Shown here: piece by piece, positions 39,878 to 47,852 of the stretch
Layout of the letters: each line of letters opens with the position of its first letter
Numbering within the stretch: position 1 is the stretch's first letter
Source: an uncultured Allofournierella sp.
GTDB lineage: Bacteria; Bacillota; Clostridia; Oscillospirales; Ruminococcaceae
Reading direction: 5' to 3'
Assembly: GCA_944382705.1 (NCBI GenBank)
Contig: CALWNE010000044.1
Location: 24,548-88,547 of the forward strand
DNA: 64,000 nucleotides
Translations under genes and position numbers: made by a program
Notes under the pieces: generated by a model
The model's input: the letters and a program-made list of their open reading frames with translations, nothing else
Databases searched by the model: none
Told to the model about the DNA's origin: nothing

Positions 39878-41730
39878 TTACAGCTGAATGATGCAGGAGA
39901 AGGCATGGTTCTGTTCGCCGGAGATTCGGTAGGCTGGCTCCACATCCGAGCCCCAGCTGTCGATGCCGCCAACCCCTCGTACCGCACCCATCAGGGTGAG
40001 GGTGGTGCGCTGAGAGGGGGGCAGCTGTTCCTGATGGTCGGCATTTTGCAGCTGCTGGGCGGCCGTTTGGTTGAACCGGTCGTGGGCAGCCCGCTGGGCA
40101 GGTGTGGAATACCAGTAGCGCACCTCCTGCATGGCAGGTTTTGGGGTGCCGTCCGCAAAGACAATGCCATTTGCACTGAAATTGTAGTCGGTGGGACGCT
40201 CGCCAAAATCACTGCCGTAGCCCAGCACCCGGCGGCCCAGGGAATCGGTGTACCAGAGGGCCTGGTCCATGTAATCCCAGATAAAGCCGCCCTGGTACTG
40301 GGCGAATTCATCGGCCAGGCGGATGTAGCTTTCCATGCCGCCAAGGCTGTTGCCCATGTCGTGCATATACTCGCAGAGCAAAAAGGGCTTTGCAGGGTTG
40401 GAGGACAACTAGTCCCGGATGTCCTGAGGGGTGGCGTACATCCGGCTTTCCATGTCGCTGATGGCGTCAAAGGCCCGGTTGTGGAACACACCCTCGTAGT
40501 GCACCAGCCGGCTGGGGTCCTGCTGGCGGAAAAACTGGCTCATGGCCAGAATGTTTTCCCTGCGTAGGATTCGTTGCTGCAGGACCAAATCAGGATGCTG
40601 GTATGGTTTTTATCCCGTTCAAACATGGAGCGTGCCCGGTCCAGCACACACTCCCGCCATTGGGGAAGGCTGCCGGGGATGTTCCAGCTGGGTTCTACCT
40701 TGCCCATCTTCTGCCAGGAGCCGTGGGTTTCCAGGTTGGTTTCGTCCATTACATACAGGCCGTTTTTTAATTCAAAATGCCGGAACCCGGTTTTGTAGGG
40801 CACCAGCTCCACCAGTTGGCCCTCACTGTCCCAAACAGAGAACAGCACCGAGTATAAAACAGGGTGTTCATGGCTTCAGGGGTGGATGTTGGGCATCTGG
40901 AAGGTCTGGTCTGCTGCGGGGTCGATGGATTCCTCCAGCAGGCAGCGGCCCAGGGGGTCGGTGACGGTGCAGGTGATGCGGGCCCCTTGGGTTTGCCCGG
41001 AAAGCCGCAGCCGGGGGGAGAGGGTGCCGGTGGTAAGGTCCGGTGCAAGGTCTGCCCGCAGCCACAAATCTTCGATGTGAATGGAGGGCTTGCCGTACAG
41101 ATACACCGGGCGGAAGATGCCGCTGAACCGGAAAAAGTCCTGGTCCTCCAGCCAGCCGGCGCTGCTGTGCTTGTGAACCTCCACACACAGCAGGTTGCCG
41201 GTGGGGCGCACCCAATCGGTTACATCAAAGTGGGCGGGGGTGAAGGAGTCCTCACTGTATCCCACAAACTGGCCGTTGAGCCAGACAAAGAAGGCCTGCT
41301 CCACCCCTTCAAAGCACAGGCAGACCCGCTTATCCTGCAAGCTGGGCTGCAAATCGAACCGGCAGACATAGCTGCCCAACGGGCTGTCGTTCCAGTCGAT
41401 GTGGGGCGGCCGCAGGCTGCACCGGCCATCCCAGGGATACATGGTGTTCACATATTGAATCTGGCCATGGCCTTGCAGCTCCATGTGGCCGGGCACCTGG
41501 ATGGGTACGAATTGAGAGTGGTCGGCATCTTCGGCCCAGAAATTGCTGGGCCGCTGGTGGACGGTGGGGCTGTACAGAAACTGCCAGCTGCCATTTAGGC
41601 TCTGGCGCAGGTCCATAAGACCGGTTTCCATCTCCTGCTGGGTTTGGTACCAGCAGTGGTCGGAATGGGCGACAAGACGATTGACCGCAAACACTTCGGG
41701 GTCAGCAATCCAGTTCAGATGCGGCTGCAT
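39878..41730 (-). pseudogene. lacZ: Beta-galactosidase (GH2, LacZ/Ebg type), decayed pseudogene
   Basis: The 5' part (41730-40876) encodes a normal GH2 start (QSLNGSWQFLYSP, VPGHMELQGHGQ, DWNDSPLGSYVCRF). An in-frame TGA near 40873 replaces the Trp expected before SHEHPVLYSV. The frame then runs through ERDKNHTSILIWSCSNES, where the catalytic acid Glu is expected, and shifts at GGGAAAAC near 40565 (one G too few). A TAG near 40410 interrupts IRDYLSSNP. After ALWYTDSLGRR...QEVRYWYS most of the C-terminal domain is missing and only the final GVGGIDSWGSDVEPAYRI segment remains, so there is also an internal deletion of roughly 280 codons. Normal length is about 1000 aa. Inactive. Confidence 0.9.
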
Positions 41731-41875
41731 ACAAACGCTCCTTTACAATGGTGTTAATGCCGAGAGAATGATTTAAGTTTAACAAATGCCGTGGGTGAAT
41801 GCTAGTCTTTTTAGCAGGGGGGATGGATTTTGTCCGGCAAAACACAGGGGCAAGCAGGTAGGCTGGAAGGCTGTA
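41731..41875. other. Interval between the lacZ remnant and the permease promoter
   Basis: It holds the old lacZ ribosome site (AAGGAG, minus strand) and A/T-rich promoter-like sequence, but no gene. Confidence 0.45.
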
Positions 41876-41905
41876 TTGACAAGGCTGTAAAAAAATAGCT
41901 ATAAT
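41876..41905 (+). promoter_or_regulatory. Promoter of the permease-pth unit
   Basis: TTGACA (41876-41881), 18-bp spacer, TATAAT (41900-41905), giving a leader of about 160 nt. Confidence 0.78.
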
Positions 41906-42001
41906 CAACTGTCCAACAAAAAACGCTGGCCTTGGGGCCGGAATTGCGGGTTTGCTGCTGTGGCCGGGTACCGGGGAATTGAGACTTCTTTAAACAATAC
42001 T

Positions 42002-42037
42002 CCGGGGGATGCAGCCAGTGCGCCCCGGCTCTTTTTA
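42002..42037 (+). promoter_or_regulatory. Possible attenuator in the permease leader
   Basis: CCGGGG (42002-42007) / CCCCGG (42023-42028) with an inner GCA/TGC pair, followed by CTCTTTTT, about 35 bases before the permease start. A second CCGGGG at 41971-41976 could compete for the same 3' arm. No known riboswitch was recognised. Confidence 0.45.
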
Positions 42038-42073
42038 TATTAGGAAACGATGGTGTAAGGGAGAGGTGCAACC

Positions 42074-43198
42074 ATGAAACAAAACGGGCTGCTGGCCAAA
42101 GCAGCAGAATTTTTGCGCAACGATGCGGTGCTCTGCATTGCGGTGCTGCTGGCATTGGGTTCCATGCTGCTGGTGCCGCCCAGTGTGGGCTATATAGATT
42201 ACATTGACTGGCACACCCTGGCACTGCTGTTTGGCCTGATGGCGGTGATGAAGGGATTTCAGCAGGCGGGCCTGTTTGTATATCTGGGCAGCAAGCTGCT
42301 GGAGCGCACCGCCACCAGCCGCCAGATGCTGTGGGTGCTGGTGTTTTTGCCCTTTGTAACCAGCATGATTATCACCAACGATGTGGCCCTTATCACTTTT
42401 GTGCCCTTTGGGCTGGCTGTGCTGCGGATGGCCCGGCAGGAGTGGCTGGTGGTACCTTTGGTGGTAATGCAGACCCTGGCGGCTAACCTAGGCAGTATGC
42501 TCACCCCCATGGGCAACCCCCAAAACCTTTACTTATATAATAAGTCCGGGCTGGGGTTTGTGGGCTTTTGCGGCCTGATGCTGCCCTATGCGCTGGCTAG
42601 TGCAGTGTGCCTGGGGGCGGTGATTGTGCTGCTGCGCTGCCAGCCCATTGAGGGGGTGCACTTGCAGGCAAACCTGGGCAGCCCCAAGGTGCTGGGCCTG
42701 AGCGCCGTGGGCTTTGTGCTCTGTCTGCTGGCCATTTTTAAGGTGCTTTCTCCCCTGCTGGTGGCGGCAGGCATTTTGGTGTTTTTGCTGGTAACCGACC
42801 GGGCCACGCTGAAAAGCCTGGACTACTCGCTGCTGGGAACCTTTGTGGCCTTTTTTGTGTTTATTGGCAATCTGGGCCAGGTGGAGGTGTTCCGCCAGTT
42901 TTTGGCCCAGGTTCTGGAGGGGCATGTGGAGCTTGTGGCGGTGCTGGCCAGCCAGGTAATCAGCAATGTACCGGCGGCGCTGCTGCTTTCTGGCTTTACA
43001 GACCAGTGGCAGGCACTGATTGTGGGCTGTAACCTGGGCGGTCTTGGCACTTTGATTGCCAGCATGGCCAGCCTGATTTCCTATAAAATTTTAAGCCGGG
43101 AATACCGGGGCCTGAAGGCCGGGTATTTTTGGGTATTTACCGCAGGCAATGTGGCGCTGCTGGCCCTGCTTTTGGGCTTGGCAGCTTTGCTTGGATAA
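42074..43198 (+). CDS. Anion permease, SLC13/ArsB-like ion transporter superfamily
   Basis: A 374-aa protein with about 10-11 helices. Characteristic segments are FVTSMIITNDVALITFVPFG and LGSMLTPMGNPQNLYLY, the two helix-hairpin substrate motifs of the CitT/ArsB/SLC13 superfamily, and ASQVISNVPAALLLSGF in the second half. Such proteins carry di- or tricarboxylates, sulfate or arsenite; substrate cannot be set. It is preceded by a promoter with a structured leader and followed 15 bases later by pth. Confidence 0.83.
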   Translation: MKQNGLLAKAAEFLRNDAVLCIAVLLALGSMLLVPPSVGYIDYIDWHTLALLFGLMAVMKGFQQAGLFVYLGSKLLERTATSRQMLWVLVFLPFVTSMIITNDVALITFVPFGLAVLRMARQEWLVVPLVVMQTLAANLGSMLTPMGNPQNLYLYNKSGLGFVGFCGLMLPYALASAVCLGAVIVLLRCQPIEGVHLQANLGSPKVLGLSAVGFVLCLLAIFKVLSPLLVAAGILVFLLVTDRATLKSLDYSLLGTFVAFFVFIGNLGQVEVFRQFLAQVLEGHVELVAVLASQVISNVPAALLLSGFTDQWQALIVGCNLGGLGTLIASMASLISYKILSREYRGLKAGYFWVFTAGNVALLALLLGLAALLG

Positions 43199-43213
43199 AA
43201 GGGAGGAATCCGT

Positions 43214-43807
43214 ATGTTGTTTAAAAAAGCAGACCCCCAGGGGGAGTGGCTGGTGGTGGGCCTGGGCAACCCGGGCAGCCAGTATGACCTGACCCGCCAC
43301 AATGTGGGCTTTGATGCCATTGATTACCTGGCCCAGAAGTGGGGGGCAACGGTAAACAAGGCAAAGTTTGAGGGCCTTTACGGCCAGGCCGTGGTGGATG
43401 GCACCAAGGTGCTGCTGCTGAAGCCCCAAACCTACATGAACCTGTCTGGCCGGAGCATTCAGGCCATGGCGGCGTTTTATAAAATTCCGCTGGAACGGGT
43501 GGTGGTGCTGTGCGACGACATTACCCAGAACCCGGGCAAAATCCGCATCCGGCCCAGTGGTTCTGCCGGCGGGCACAACGGCCTGAAGGATATCATCGCC
43601 CGGTTTGGTTCCGATGCTTTCTGCCGTGTGCGGCTGGGCGTGGGCCAAAAGCCCCACCCGGAATACGACCTGGCCAACTGGGTGCTGGGCCGCATGGAAG
43701 GGGAGGACCGGAAAGCCTTTGAGGCCCGGCTGCCGGATATTGAACAGGCGGTGCGGCTGATTATGGCCGGCCAGCTGACACAGGCACAAAACAAATTTAA
43801 CCGGTAA
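43214..43807 (+). CDS. pth: Peptidyl-tRNA hydrolase
   Basis: A 197-aa Pth. VVGLGNPGSQYDLTRHNVGF contains the catalytic His, LKPQTYMNLSG the substrate Asn, and VLCDDIT the conserved Asp, with SGSAGGHNGLKDI further on. The protein carries an N-terminal extension (MLFKKADPQGEW) longer than in many homologues. It frees tRNA from prematurely released peptidyl-tRNA. Start at 43214 follows GGGAGGAA. Confidence 0.95.
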   Translation: MLFKKADPQGEWLVVGLGNPGSQYDLTRHNVGFDAIDYLAQKWGATVNKAKFEGLYGQAVVDGTKVLLLKPQTYMNLSGRSIQAMAAFYKIPLERVVVLCDDITQNPGKIRIRPSGSAGGHNGLKDIIARFGSDAFCRVRLGVGQKPHPEYDLANWVLGRMEGEDRKAFEARLPDIEQAVRLIMAGQLTQAQNKFNR

Positions 43808-43812
43808 ACCAC

Positions 43813-43845
43813 AAAGCCCCCAGCCTGCAAGGCTGGGGGCTTTGC
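43813..43845 (+). terminator. Intrinsic terminator after pth
   Basis: AAAGCCCCCAGCC / GGCTGGGGGCTTT stem with a 4-5 nt loop; T-tract short. Confidence 0.8.
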
Positions 43846-43926
43846 TGCGTAAGTTGGAGAGGGTTTTTGTGGATTGCACAAATCCTTTACAGGTTTGCAG
43901 AATGGCGGTGGATTATGGAAATTTGG

Positions 43927-43955
43927 TTGACAGCAGGCACAAAGGCGTGTAATAT
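43927..43955 (+). promoter_or_regulatory. Promoter of the zur-znu operon
   Basis: TTGACA (43927-43932), 17-bp spacer, TAATAT (43950-43955). Confidence 0.75.
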
Positions 43956-43969
43956 GAAAACAGTTTTCA
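43955..43969 (+). promoter_or_regulatory. Fur-family 7-1-7 box (probable Zur operator)
   Basis: TGAAAAC-A-GTTTTCA, a perfect 7-1-7 inverted repeat over the -10 and transcription start. Size and position match Fur/Zur/PerR boxes; the regulator encoded directly downstream is the likely ligand. Confidence 0.65.
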
Positions 43970-43985
43970 AATTGGAGGAGCGCAG

Positions 43986-44471
43986 ATGCAGCCCAAGCAA
44001 GCCTACAAAACCAAGCAGGGAGAAGAACTGCTTGCCTACCTGAAAAGTATGCCTGGCCGCCACAGGACGGTGGCGGAGATACGGGCTTATTTTGCCCGGC
44101 AGGGGCGCAGCATTGGCACCGCAACCATCTACCGGCATCTGGAACGGCTGGTGGAGCAGGGGCTGGTGGACAAGTACATCATTGATGCCAACAGCCCCGC
44201 CTGTTTTGCCTACACCGGCCACCAGAACCGGGAGCAGTGCGGCCAGCATTTCCATTGCAAGTGCGAAAAATGCGGCGTGCTGATTCATCTGGAATGCGAA
44301 CAGCTGGCCGAGATTGCCCGGCATGTGCTGGAGCACCACGGCTTTGCGGTGGACCCCCGGCGCACGGTGCTGTACGGCCTGTGCCAGGATTGCCGCACCG
44401 GCCAGACTTTGCCGGAGCCTTGCCATTGCAGCTGCTGCCATCACACAAAAGGAGAAACCCATGAAGTTTAA
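43986..44471 (+). CDS. zur: Fur-family regulator, probable zinc uptake repressor Zur
   Basis: A 161-aa Fur-type repressor: winged helix (TVAEIRAYFARQGRSIGTATIYRHLERLV), HFHCKCEKCGVLIHLECE (regulatory metal site and first CxxC) and CQDC (second CxxC of the structural zinc site). The tail CHCSCCHH is unusually Cys/His rich and may bind extra metal. It opens an operon with znuA, znuC and znuB, which identifies zinc as the likely signal. It overlaps znuA by 11 bp. Confidence 0.88.
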   Translation: MQPKQAYKTKQGEELLAYLKSMPGRHRTVAEIRAYFARQGRSIGTATIYRHLERLVEQGLVDKYIIDANSPACFAYTGHQNREQCGQHFHCKCEKCGVLIHLECEQLAEIARHVLEHHGFAVDPRRTVLYGLCQDCRTGQTLPEPCHCSCCHHTKGETHEV

Positions 44472-45540
44472 AAAGAATTTGACTGCATTTGCCGCCGCTG
44501 CACTTGCCGCAGCCACTGCCTTGACCGGCTGCACCGGTGGAGCAGCCCCTTCTCAGACTGCATCCCAAAACAGCGGTGATTCGGCTCAGCTGAACATTGT
44601 GACCACGATTTTTCCGGAATATGACTGGGTACGGCAGATTTTGGGCGAGAATGCCCAGGCCCAGGTAACCCTGCTGGCAAAAGACGGGGTGGATATGCAC
44701 AGCTACCAGCCCAGCGCAGCGGATATGCGCACCATTGCCGACTGCGACCTGCTGATTTATGTAGGAGGCACCTCTGACGCATGGGTGGAGGAGGCATTGG
44801 CCAACCAGGCAAACCCGAATCGCAAGGTGCTCAACCTGATGGAGGTTTTGGGTGACCGGGTAAAAACCGAGGAGCTGGTGGAGGGCATGGAGCCAGAGAG
44901 TCACGACCATAGTCATGACCATGAAGAAGAGGAGCATGACGACCACGACCATGAGGAGCATGAGGCAGTGGAGCATGACCATGACCATGAGGAAGTGGCA
45001 GAGGAAGCGGATGAGCACATCTGGCTGTCCTTAAAAAATGCACAAATCCTGTGCAAAGCCATTCAGGAGGCTCTGGCGCAGCTGGACCCCGACCACGCAG
45101 CGGACTATCAGCAGAATTTGGACCGCTACAATGCCCAGCTGGCCCAGCTGGATGAGGCTTACCAGCAGGCAGTGGACGGTGCCGCCTGCAAGACGCTGCT
45201 GTTTGGCGACCGGTTCCCCTTCCGCTATCTGGTGGATGATTATGGCCTGGAGTACTACGCAGCTTTTGCAGGCTGCTCTGCCGAGACGGAAGCCAGCTTT
45301 GCTACGGTGGCATTTTTGGCCCAGAAGGTGGATGAATTGCAGCTGCCCTGCGTACTGACCATTGACGGGGCCCAGCATAAAATTGCCCAGACAGTGGTGG
45401 ACAGCACCACCCAAAAGAACCAGCAGGTGCTGAGTTTGAACTCCATGCAGTCGGTGGGAAGTAAGCAGATAGAGCAGGGCGCAAGCTATCTGAGCATTAT
45501 GGAAGAAAATTTGCAGGTACTCAAGCAGGCACTGGCCTGA
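44461..45540 (+). CDS. znuA: Zinc ABC transporter substrate-binding lipoprotein ZnuA
   Basis: 359 aa with a lipobox ending LTGC (Cys24). The zinc-binding fold has DMHSYQPS (His80) and DEHIWLS (His186). Between them is a His/Asp/Glu loop (about residues 148-177, repeats of HDH), the flexible zinc-collecting loop of ZnuA/AdcA. The position often held by a third His reads GDRFPFRY, as in many Firmicutes homologues. ATG 44461 follows AGGAG and overlaps zur. Confidence 0.94.
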   Translation: MKFKKNLTAFAAAALAAATALTGCTGGAAPSQTASQNSGDSAQLNIVTTIFPEYDWVRQILGENAQAQVTLLAKDGVDMHSYQPSAADMRTIADCDLLIYVGGTSDAWVEEALANQANPNRKVLNLMEVLGDRVKTEELVEGMEPESHDHSHDHEEEEHDDHDHEEHEAVEHDHDHEEVAEEADEHIWLSLKNAQILCKAIQEALAQLDPDHAADYQQNLDRYNAQLAQLDEAYQQAVDGAACKTLLFGDRFPFRYLVDDYGLEYYAAFAGCSAETEASFATVAFLAQKVDELQLPCVLTIDGAQHKIAQTVVDSTTQKNQQVLSLNSMQSVGSKQIEQGASYLSIMEENLQVLKQALA

Positions 45541-45565
45541 CCTGACTTAGACAAAAGGAGCGTGC

Positions 45566-46273
45566 ATGGTGGCACAACTCGTTGCAAAAGACCTTTGCCT
45601 TGGTTATGAGGGCAAGGCCATTTTAAAGGATTTAAATTTTACCGTACAGGCAGGGGACTGCCTGTGCATCTTGGGCGAAAATGGTGCAGGCAAAAGCACC
45701 CTGATGAAAACCCTGTTGGGGCTGCACCCTGCCATGGGCGGCAGCATTGAGATGGGGGACGGCATGAAGGCCGGAGACATTGGCTATCTGCCTCAGCAGA
45801 CAGCGGTACAGCGGGATTTTCCTGCCTCGGTGTGGGAGATTGTGTTGTCCGGCTGCCAGGGCCGCTGCGGGCTGCGTCCCTTTTACAACAAGGCAGAAAA
45901 GCAGCTGGCTGCCCAGAACCTGAAAAAGATGGGGGCAGAGCATCTGGCCCGCCGCTGCTACCGGGAGCTTTCCGGCGGTCAGCAGCAGCGGGTGCTGCTG
46001 GCACGGGCCTTGTGCGCCACCCAAAAGCTACTGCTGCTGGACGAGCCTGTTTCCGGCCTGGACCCCAGCGCTGCGGCAGATTTGTACCAGTTGATTCAGC
46101 AGGTAAACCGGGAAGGCGTGACCGTGGTGATGATCTCCCACGATCTGGATGCTGCCCTGGAATGCGCCAGCCATGTGCTGCATCTGGGCAAACAGGTGTT
46201 TTTTGGCACCCGGCAGGAGTATCTTGCCAGCGGTATGGCCCAGAATTTTGCGGACCGGAAGGAGGGCCGATGA
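45566..46273 (+). CDS. znuC: Zinc ABC transporter ATP-binding protein ZnuC
   Basis: A 235-aa ABC ATPase with Walker A GENGAGKST, Q-loop YLPQQT (typical of metal-type ABC ATPases), LSGGQQQR and LLLLDEPVSGLD, then ISHDLD. It follows AAAGGAGC and ends directly at the znuB start. Confidence 0.93.
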   Translation: MVAQLVAKDLCLGYEGKAILKDLNFTVQAGDCLCILGENGAGKSTLMKTLLGLHPAMGGSIEMGDGMKAGDIGYLPQQTAVQRDFPASVWEIVLSGCQGRCGLRPFYNKAEKQLAAQNLKKMGAEHLARRCYRELSGGQQQRVLLARALCATQKLLLLDEPVSGLDPSAAADLYQLIQQVNREGVTVVMISHDLDAALECASHVLHLGKQVFFGTRQEYLASGMAQNFADRKEGR

Positions 46274-47125
46274 ATGGAATGGATGACCCAGTTGAGCCAG
46301 TACATGGCCTATCCCTTTGTGCGGTATGCGCTGATTGTGGGGGTGCTGATTGCCCTGTGTTCCTCCCTGATTGGGGTAACGCTGGTGCTGAAACGGTTTT
46401 CGTTTATTGGCGATGGCCTTTCCCACACGGCCTTTGGTGCCATTGCCATTGCTTCGGTGATGAACCTTACCAATGAAATGCTGTTTGTGCTGCCGGTAAC
46501 CATTTTGTGTGCGGTACTGCTGCTGCGCACCAGCCAGAATGCCAAAATCAAGGGCGATGCGGCGGTAGCCATGATTTCGGTGGGTTCGCTGGCCATTGGC
46601 TACCTGCTGATGAACCTGTTTTCCACCTCTACCAATCTTTCGGGGGATGTGTGTACCACCCTGTTTGGTTCCACCTCCATCCTGACGCTGACCCTTACAG
46701 AGGTGTGGCTGTGCGCCGGTCTTTCGGTGGCGGTGGTGCTGATTTTTGTGCTGTTTTATAACAAAATCTTTGCCGTTACCTTTGACGAAACCTTTGCAAA
46801 ATCCTCTGGTGTTCATGCCGGGGCCTATAACCTGCTGCTGGCGGTGGTGATTGCTGTTATCATTGTGCTGGCCATGAATCTGGTGGGCTCGCTGCTGATT
46901 TCCGCCCTGGTGATTTTTCCGGCCCTTTCGGCCATGCGGCTGTTCAAAAGCTTTCGGGCGGTTACCATCTGCTCGGCGGTGCTGGGCGTGGTGAGTGCCT
47001 TTGTGGGCATTGTGATTTCCATTTTGGCCGGTACCCCGGTGGGCTCTACCATTGTGGCGGTGGACATTGCTGTGTTTGGCCTGTGCTGGCTGGTGAGCCT
47101 GGCAGCAGGAAGGAGCCGGGCATGA
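46274..47125 (+). CDS. znuB: Zinc ABC transporter permease ZnuB
   Basis: A 283-aa, eight- to nine-helix metal permease of the ZnuB/TroC family, with GVTLVLKRFSFIGDGLSHTAFGAIA and MNLVGSLLISALVIFPALSA. ATG follows the znuC stop without a gap, and its stop overlaps the lipoprotein gene by 4 bp. Confidence 0.93.
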   Translation: MEWMTQLSQYMAYPFVRYALIVGVLIALCSSLIGVTLVLKRFSFIGDGLSHTAFGAIAIASVMNLTNEMLFVLPVTILCAVLLLRTSQNAKIKGDAAVAMISVGSLAIGYLLMNLFSTSTNLSGDVCTTLFGSTSILTLTLTEVWLCAGLSVAVVLIFVLFYNKIFAVTFDETFAKSSGVHAGAYNLLLAVVIAVIIVLAMNLVGSLLISALVIFPALSAMRLFKSFRAVTICSAVLGVVSAFVGIVISILAGTPVGSTIVAVDIAVFGLCWLVSLAAGRSRA

Positions 47126-47649
47126 AGCGGCTGATGCAGGGCTTTGCTGCGGTTTTGGCGGTGGCCTTGCTGGCCGGATGTGGTTCGGCCAAGTCTAGCC
47201 AAAGCAGCGCTGCCTTGGCCACCCCCACCCCCACTGCCAGCCCCGAACCGGTGCCGGAGCTTTGGAACCAGCCCAGCCAATCCCCGGCGGAGCAGAGCAC
47301 CCCGGATGGGGTGGATGTGGACCTGGTGGGACTGAGCAGCACCGTGCTGTACGGCGAGATGTTCAATATTATGATGCTGCCGGACGAGTACACAGGCAAG
47401 ACCATTCGGGTGATGGGGCAATTTACCGTATACGACGATTTGGCCCCTGACAGGCTGATGTTTACCGTAATGGTTGCGGATGCCCTGGCCTGCTGCCAGC
47501 AAGGTATGGAATTTGTGTGGGACGAAGGGGTTTACCCGGAGGATTACCCAGAACCGGGCACCCTGGTAACGGTGACCGGCGTATACGAAAGCTACCAAAG
47601 TGAATATGGCCAGAGTTACCGGCTGAAAGCCACCCAGGTGGAATGGTAG
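47122..47649 (+). CDS. Lipoprotein of unknown function at the end of the zinc operon
   Basis: A 175-aa lipoprotein: signal peptide with lipobox LLAGC (Cys20), a Ser/Thr/Pro linker, then a globular part with EYTGKTIRVMGQFTVYDDL and PGTLVTVTGVYES, reminiscent of OB-fold domains. Coupled translation with znuB (ATGA) ties it to zinc uptake. It could be an accessory envelope zinc protein; no metal motif is obvious beyond two adjacent Cys (ACCQQ). Confidence 0.7.
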   Translation: MKRLMQGFAAVLAVALLAGCGSAKSSQSSAALATPTPTASPEPVPELWNQPSQSPAEQSTPDGVDVDLVGLSSTVLYGEMFNIMMLPDEYTGKTIRVMGQFTVYDDLAPDRLMFTVMVADALACCQQGMEFVWDEGVYPEDYPEPGTLVTVTGVYESYQSEYGQSYRLKATQVEW

Positions 47650-47677
47650 TCAGCTGCGTTTTACGGCCACAAAAATT

Positions 47678-47738
47678 ACCGGGCTGTGTCGCAAAAAAAC
47701 CGTGAAAACGACTGGCGCAGCCCGGTGATTTTTTTTAT
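47678..47738 (+). terminator. Intrinsic terminator of the zur-znu operon
   Basis: ACCGGGCTG (47678-47686) / CAGCCCGGT (47718-47726) followed by an eight-T tract. Confidence 0.82.
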
Positions 47739-47852
47739 AATAGAACACACGACCGATGCAGGCCGGGCTTTTGCCCGGCCTGTTGATTCTACCCTGGGCA
47801 GAGCTGTGCCGGGGGAATTGTTCTGCCCACAGGGCAGAAAGGAGGAGCCATC

